A stretch of DNA of 9,629 nt from Xanthobacteraceae bacterium (GTDB lineage: Bacteria > Pseudomonadota > Alphaproteobacteria > Rhizobiales > Xanthobacteraceae), in assembly GCA_030043175.1 (NCBI GenBank), contig JASHYD010000192.1, forward strand, positions 1 through 9,629. The letters are read 5' to 3'. The translations under genes and the position numbers were made by a program. The notes under the pieces are model-generated. The model ran no database searches, was not told the DNA's origin, and saw nothing but the letters and a program-made list of their open reading frames with translations. Within the stretch, counting starts at the first letter, position 1. Each line of letters starts with the position of its first letter. Positions 5,681 through 9,629 of this stretch are shown piece by piece.

Positions 5681-8356
5681 TTAATAATCCTTCAGCAAGC
5701 GCTCGATGTAGTCGAGTTCGAGCTGCGGGCGGAAAGCTTCGCCGAAACGACGGCGAAGTTCTTCGAGGATCCGGCGCGCGCGCTGCGCATCGATCTCGCC
5801 CGGCACCTTGACCGTGGTGTCGTCGCCGTAATCGCGTCCCCGCAAAGGCCGACCAAGCGGGTCGGTTTCTTGCTGCGCGCGATTCGCCGGACCGAGGCGG
5901 CCGGGCTGGCCGTAGGGTCCGGGCCCTTGGTTTTGTCCCATCTGCTGCTGAAGCTGCTGGGCAAGTCCCTGTGCGCCCTTGCGCATGGCATCGATGGCGC
6001 GACCCTGGCCATCGATCGCGCGGTTCGAATCTCCTTCGCCGAGCGCGCTTTCCGCATCACCCATGGCGCTGCCAGCATCCGCGAGATCGTCGCCGCCCTG
6101 GCCGTCTTGGCCCTGCTGGCCCTGCTGGCCTTGTTGGCCCTGCTGGCCTCGTTGGCCCTGCTGACCCTCTTGACCTTTTTGGTCCTGACCGAGACCGCGC
6201 TTCTTCATCTCTTCGAGGAACTTTTTCAATTGCTCGCGCAGCGCCTGCTGGTTCTCGCGTAGCTCGCTGAAGGCATTCGGATCACCGCGCTGGCCTTGTT
6301 GGCCTTGTTGGCCTTGTTGGCCCTGCTGACCGCGCTGCCCTCGCTGACCCTGCTGGCCGCGCTGCCCTCGCTGGTCCTGGCGCTGGTCCTGGCCCTGGCG
6401 GAAGGTTTTATCACGCAACTGCTGCTGCTTGCGAATCATGTCGCCGAGCTCATTGAGCATCGACATCATCTCGTCGTCGGCGTCCTGGCCGTTCTGGCCC
6501 GGCCGCGCCATCTGCAGGTTCTGCATCATCTGGGACAGCTGATCGAGCAACTGCCGGGCAGCATCGCGATTGCCGGACTTGGCAAGCTGCTCCATGCGGT
6601 CGAGCAGGCTCTTGAGGTCCTGAGATTGCATCATCCGCGAATTAGGATCGAGCGGACGCGCCATTTGCGGGTTCTTGCGCAATTCCTCCGCGAGCGCCTG
6701 CATGAACTGATCCATTGCGGCGCGCAACTCGTCCATCAACCGCTTGAGTTCCTCGTCGCTGGCGCCGCGTTCGAGCGCATTGCGCAACGCTTCCTCTGCG
6801 TTGCGCAGGCGCGCCGCCGCGTCGGACATGTTGCCGTCCTCGAGCATCGTGGCGTAGGCCCACATCTCCTTCACCACTTCGCGCAGGTCGTCGTCGCTCT
6901 TGGCTTGCGCCAGCTGCCAGTACAGCGATCGCAGACCGAGGTACTGACCGACCTCCGGCATGAATTTTTCCGGTGCCATGGCGAGCGCGTCGAGGGCAAT
7001 CAGCACCCGGTCCCGGTTCTCCGCATCCAGCGCCAGATCGCGGCGCTGCTCGACAATGGCGCGAGCAAGTTGTTTGACGAACGGGCGCTCCGGCAAACGG
7101 AAGCTGTGCGGCTCGCTGGTCCCTTCGTTGTTGGCCTCGTCACGAGCCACGAGCGTCATCGTGACCTCGGCGCCGGCCCAAGGGTGATCGCTTAGGTCCT
7201 TGGTGGTCTGACCGGCGCCGTTCTTGACCCGCGCTTGCGGGAGCACCAGCTGCATGTCGGGCGGATCGAAAAGTGGGCGCGGCGCATTGTCGGCCTTCGC
7301 GCCGGCGTCCTTAAGCGCGAACAATGCCTTAGCTTCCACGACGCCGTAATCGTCTTCCATCTTGTAGTTGAGCTGGAGCGATCCGCTCGCCTGGGGCTCC
7401 GGATCCTTGGTGAGCGCGATCACCGGCGGCTTATCCGGTATCGCGTTGAACGCATAGGTGAGATCTTCGTCGCTCAAGCCGCGCACCATGGCCGTGCCGC
7501 GGTCGCTGATGACGTAGCGGTGTTCCTCGGTGCCGGACGGCGCCTGCGGCCGCTGCTCGGCGGGGACTTCGGCCACCCCACCGGTCGTCGCCACGTCGAA
7601 CTGGACCTTGCCGCTGGAGCGAATCACCAAAACGCTGCCGGCCGGAACCGACACGGCCGTGTCCGACGCTTGGGCGCGTTCGCCCGCCCGCAGGCCGGGC
7701 AGAATAACAGGCGGCTTTGCGGTGTAAGTCGGCGGCGACACCCAAGCATCGAGCCGGAAATTCGCCGGGATCACGACGCCATGCCAGTCGAAGGCCGCCG
7801 CAATGCGCCGGAAGCGGTCGCCCCCCGCCGCAATGAAGGTCGTCACCACCAGCATCAGCACCAGGGCGCGTGCGGCGATCGGATCACGCAGGTCGAGGCG
7901 CGGCGCCGGACGGCCGGCCTTAAGCGTGCGCGCCGCCAACAGCGCGCGCTCGACATGGGCTCGCCACAGAGCCGCCGAAGAAGGGTCGGACTTCGGGGTC
8001 GCAAGTTCATCGCCGATCGTGGTCGCCGGACGGTGGGGGAGGCCGGCATTGCGGTCGAGCCTGCGCAACCCGTCATAGCGGGAGGGAAACCGCACCCAAA
8101 CGAACGGCGCACACGCAGCCGCGGCCAGCGCAAAGAATCCGCACAGGGCAATGGCGCGTCCGATCGGCGGCAGCCACAACCACAGACCGAGCCACGAGAC
8201 AGCCAGGAAAATTCCGATCGCGGTTGCCAGCGCCGCAATCGGCGGCCATAGCCGCTCCCAGAAGATGGTCCATCGTGCCCGACGGAGCACGCGCTCCAGG
8301 ACACCACCTGCATTCGGCAGGCGCGACGCATTGTGGACGTTGCTGGCCTCGGTCAC
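5681..8356 (-). CDS. TIGR02302/DUF4175 family alphaproteobacterial low-complexity membrane protein
   Basis: 891-aa protein from GTG 8356, chosen because GGGAG lies 8 nt upstream; a TTG at 8413 in the same frame has no such site. Three hydrophobic segments lie at about residues 37-61, 66-88 and 160-178. The long remainder is predicted outside the cytoplasm. It starts with a beta-rich part (FRLDAWVSPPTYTAKPPVILPG, then ...LNYKMEDDYGV) and passes into helical, coiled-coil-like regions (about 450-640, rich in Glu/Arg/Leu/Met/Gln, e.g. MDELRAAMDQFMQALAEEL). Two Gly/Gln tracts (about 651-692 and 723-755) follow. The conserved C-terminus reads DPLGRPLRGRDYGDDTTVKV and then RRILEELRRRFGE...ELDYIERLL. 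This layout matches the family description of N-terminal membrane helices plus Gln/Gly-rich low-complexity stretches. Function is not established. It lies 175 bp downstream of lysA in the same direction. Long antisense frames over it are shadows. Confidence 0.92.
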   Translation of the reverse strand: MTEASNVHNASRLPNAGGVLERVLRRARWTIFWERLWPPIAALATAIGIFLAVSWLGLWLWLPPIGRAIALCGFFALAAAACAPFVWVRFPSRYDGLRRLDRNAGLPHRPATTIGDELATPKSDPSSAALWRAHVERALLAARTLKAGRPAPRLDLRDPIAARALVLMLVVTTFIAAGGDRFRRIAAAFDWHGVVIPANFRLDAWVSPPTYTAKPPVILPGLRAGERAQASDTAVSVPAGSVLVIRSSGKVQFDVATTGGVAEVPAEQRPQAPSGTEEHRYVISDRGTAMVRGLSDEDLTYAFNAIPDKPPVIALTKDPEPQASGSLQLNYKMEDDYGVVEAKALFALKDAGAKADNAPRPLFDPPDMQLVLPQARVKNGAGQTTKDLSDHPWAGAEVTMTLVARDEANNEGTSEPHSFRLPERPFVKQLARAIVEQRRDLALDAENRDRVLIALDALAMAPEKFMPEVGQYLGLRSLYWQLAQAKSDDDLREVVKEMWAYATMLEDGNMSDAAARLRNAEEALRNALERGASDEELKRLMDELRAAMDQFMQALAEELRKNPQMARPLDPNSRMMQSQDLKSLLDRMEQLAKSGNRDAARQLLDQLSQMMQNLQMARPGQNGQDADDEMMSMLNELGDMIRKQQQLRDKTFRQGQDQRQDQRGQRGQQGQRGQRGQQGQQGQQGQQGQRGDPNAFSELRENQQALREQLKKFLEEMKKRGLGQDQKGQEGQQGQRGQQGQQGQQGQQGQDGQGGDDLADAGSAMGDAESALGEGDSNRAIDGQGRAIDAMRKGAQGLAQQLQQQMGQNQGPGPYGQPGRLGPANRAQQETDPLGRPLRGRDYGDDTTVKVPGEIDAQRARRILEELRRRFGEAFRPQLELDYIERLLKDY
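6092..6190 (-). repeat. Second Gly-Gln-X repeat tract in the TIGR02302 gene
   Basis: Imperfect 9-bp-based repeats (plus strand: ggccctgct/ggccttgtt variants) encode about ten consecutive Gly-X-Y triplets (GQE GQQ GQR GQQ ... GQD GQG GDD), at about residues 723-755 of the protein. Expansion or contraction by slippage is likely between strains. Confidence 0.8.
6281..6405 (-). repeat. First Gly-Gln-X repeat tract in the TIGR02302 gene
   Basis: Imperfect repeats encoding GQDQR-type and then about ten Gly-X-Y triplets (GQR GQQ GQR GQR GQQ ... GQR GDP), at about residues 651-692. Three exact copies of the 9-mer tggccttgt stand in tandem at 6291-6317, a sign of recent duplication. Spacing to the second tract is about 90 bp, coding a helical EELKKFLEEMKKRGL-like linker. 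Confidence 0.8.
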
Positions 8357-8364
8357 CGGAACGT

Positions 8365-8369
8365 CTCCC
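8365..8369 (-). promoter_or_regulatory. Ribosome binding site fixing the GTG start of the TIGR02302 gene
   Basis: Minus-strand GGGAG with an 8-nt spacer to GTG 8356. It favours this start over the upstream TTG at 8413, which would add 19 residues without family similarity. Confidence 0.6.
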
Positions 8370-8424
8370 AGAATCTTACAGCTGCCGTGTATCCTCACAC
8401 AGAACAACGGCAACAGGAAGACTA

Positions 8425-8433
8425 ATTATAGCA
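8425..8433 (-). promoter_or_regulatory. Extended -10 promoter-like site upstream of the TIGR02302 gene
   Basis: The minus strand reads TGC-TATAAT, an exact match to the sigma-70 extended -10 (TGnTATAAT), in the lysA-TIGR02302 gap. The -35 position (around AGGAAC) is a poor match, as tolerated with an extended -10. Transcription would start near 8418 and give a leader of about 60 nt before GTG 8356. This would let the TIGR02302 gene be expressed apart from lysA. Confidence 0.5.
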
Positions 8434-8531
8434 CAGCTACGGGTAAAGTTCCTGCAATGAACAAGCAGACAATGGCGTTGCCGATCCGGATCAACCGGGC
8501 AATCTCCTGAAAGTTCACACCTGCCTGATAG

Positions 8532-9629
8532 TTAGAACTCCTTCCAGTCCGGCATGCGATCGCGGCTAATCAGCTCTGCGACCTCGATGCGGGGCCGTAC
8601 AACCGCAAAACGGTCGCCACTTACCATAATTTCAGGGACGAGCGGCCGGGTATTGTAGGTCCCGGCCTGTACCGCCCCGTAGGCGCCGGCCGTCATCACG
8701 GCGAGGAGATCGCCAGGCTCCGGCTCGACCAGTTCGCGGTCCAGCCCGAGGAAATCCCCGGATTCGCACACTGGCCCGACCACATCGGCGATGATGCGCG
8801 AAGCACCCCTTGTCGGCTCCCTGACCGGGATAATGTCGTGATGGGCTTCGTAGAGAGTGGGCCTGATGAGATCGTTCATCGCGGCGTCGACGATGATGAA
8901 GGTCTTGGTCTCGCCGCGCTTTACGTAGAGGACGCGCGTTACCATGATTCCGGCGTTCCCCACAATCAAGCGCCCCGGCTCGAAAATAAGGGTACAATTG
9001 AGCGACCGCGTCGCCCGCTTGACCACCTGCGCATACTCGGCCGGATCCGGCGGCGGGCTGTTGTCGTGGCGATATGGAATGCCGAGGCCGCCGCCCAGAT
9101 CGACGTGCTCAATCTCGTGTCCGTCGGCACGAAGCGTGCGTACGAACTGAGATAGCAGCGCAAAGGCGTCGTCGAAGGGTTGCAGCTGCGTGATCTGGCT
9201 GCCGATATGCATGTCGACACCCGTGACGCGTACGCCAGGCAGCTTGGCCGCATGAGCGTAGACCTCGCGGGCGCGGCTGATCGGAATGCCAAATTTGTTT
9301 TCCGATTTGCCGGTCGCGATCTTGGCGTGGGTTCTCGCGTCCACATCCGGATTGACGCGCAGCGATACGGGGGCGCGGCGGCCCTTGCGGGCCGCCACGG
9401 CGGACAGCAATTCCAGTTCGGGTTCGGATTCAACGTTGATGCAGAGGATGTCCGTATCGACTGCGGCTGCAAGCTCGCCCTCGGTCTTGCCGATGCCCGA
9501 GAAGACGATCTTGTCCGGCGCAATGCCCGCCGCAAGCGCCTGGGCCAATTCTCCGCCCGAGACCACGTCCGCTCCGGCGCCGAGCCTCGCCAGCGTTGCG
9601 ACCACCGCCTGGTTGGAATTCGCCTTCAT
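8532..9629 (-). CDS. lysA: Diaminopimelate decarboxylase LysA, 5' partial
   Basis: PLP-dependent cytosolic enzyme that decarboxylates meso-2,6-diaminopimelate to L-lysine, the last step of the DAP pathway. The 365 residues in view start inside the conserved Y/F-A-x-K-A-N motif: the ATG at the window edge is the residue just before the PLP-binding lysine (MKANSNQAV), so it is not the true start. By comparison with the usual length of about 420 residues, some 55 N-terminal residues lie right of the window. Further motifs are GADVVSGGEL (about 18-27), HIGSQ (140-144 region), the Gly-rich phosphate-binding DLGGGLGIPY, EPGRLIVGNAG, the substrate and PLP contact site CESGDFL with the dimer-interface catalytic Cys, and GAYG...YNTRP near the C-terminus. 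The reading frame is intact to its stop. The TIGR02302 gene follows in the same direction. Confidence 0.96.
   Translation of the reverse strand: MKANSNQAVVATLARLGAGADVVSGGELAQALAAGIAPDKIVFSGIGKTEGELAAAVDTDILCINVESEPELELLSAVAARKGRRAPVSLRVNPDVDARTHAKIATGKSENKFGIPISRAREVYAHAAKLPGVRVTGVDMHIGSQITQLQPFDDAFALLSQFVRTLRADGHEIEHVDLGGGLGIPYRHDNSPPPDPAEYAQVVKRATRSLNCTLIFEPGRLIVGNAGIMVTRVLYVKRGETKTFIIVDAAMNDLIRPTLYEAHHDIIPVREPTRGASRIIADVVGPVCESGDFLGLDRELVEPEPGDLLAVMTAGAYGAVQAGTYNTRPLVPEIMVSGDRFAVVRPRIEVAELISRDRMPDWKEF

Noticed and set aside
6296..7195. 299-residue open frame, plus strand, Leu/Ala-rich
   Set aside because: Antisense to the TIGR02302 gene; its leucine/alanine repeats are the mirror of the Gly/Gln codons. 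A shadow of high GC content.
7235..8251. 338-residue open frame, plus strand, Arg/Gly/His-rich
   Set aside because: Antisense to the same gene, with the arginine-rich composition typical of GC-rich shadow frames and no motif.
8478..8502. TTGCC...GGCAA arms around GATCCGGATC after lysA
   Set aside because: Only five pairs with a partly incompatible inner palindrome and no T-run; too weak to call a terminator for lysA.
1..9629. CRISPR array, tRNA, rRNA or defence cassette
   Set aside because: No regularly spaced repeats, no tRNA-like TPsiC/anticodon arms and no defence-related motifs were found on either strand.

Overview
The window is GC-rich, densely coding chromosomal DNA. It most likely comes from an alphaproteobacterium of the order Hyphomicrobiales (Rhizobiales), near Bradyrhizobium, Rhodoplanes or Pseudolabrys. 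Four things point there: a YcjF-like membrane protein, a DUF2125 protein, an alphaproteobacterial low-complexity membrane protein (TIGR02302/DUF4175) directly downstream of lysA, and a stand-alone TctC/Bug-type solute-binding protein. Assignments come from reading motifs; no database search was possible.

Layout. (1) 1-950, plus strand: 3' part of a YcjF/DUF697-like inner-membrane protein, with its start outside the window. (2) 951-1842: about 0.9 kb without an intact gene. It holds the decayed 5' part of a tyrosine integrase on the minus strand (1404-1656), with a strong ribosome binding site but split over three frames. (3) 1843-2886, plus: orphan tripartite-tricarboxylate (TTT) solute-binding protein with a signal peptide and an uncertain start. 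(4) 2955-3563, minus: ChaC-type gamma-glutamylcyclotransferase, convergent with (3) and divergent from (5). (5) 3661-4845, plus: DUF2125 membrane-anchored protein. (6) 4846-5224: no gene seen, but a perfect 14-bp hairpin, probably a terminator. (7) 5225-5479, minus: small putative secreted protein with two cysteines. (8) 5480-5680: three hairpins, two of them mutually exclusive. (9) 5681-8356, minus: large TIGR02302/DUF4175 protein with three N-terminal membrane segments and two Gly-X-Y (Gln-rich) tracts. (10) 8532-9629, minus: diaminopimelate decarboxylase lysA, cut by the window edge just before its PLP lysine.

How the genes relate. The minus-strand lysA and TIGR02302 genes run in the same direction with a 175-bp gap. 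That gap carries an extended -10 promoter-like site and a good ribosome binding site, so the second gene can probably be transcribed on its own as well as by read-through. ChaC and the DUF2125 gene share a 97-bp divergent intergenic region. The integrase remnant beside an orphan TctC gene suggests an old, largely erased integration event between the YcjF-like gene and the ChaC gene.

I find no convincing new multi-gene system. The points most worth a second look are the integrase relic, the unclear start of the TctC gene, the collagen-like periodicity of the TIGR02302 protein, the hairpins around the small secreted protein, and that small protein itself.
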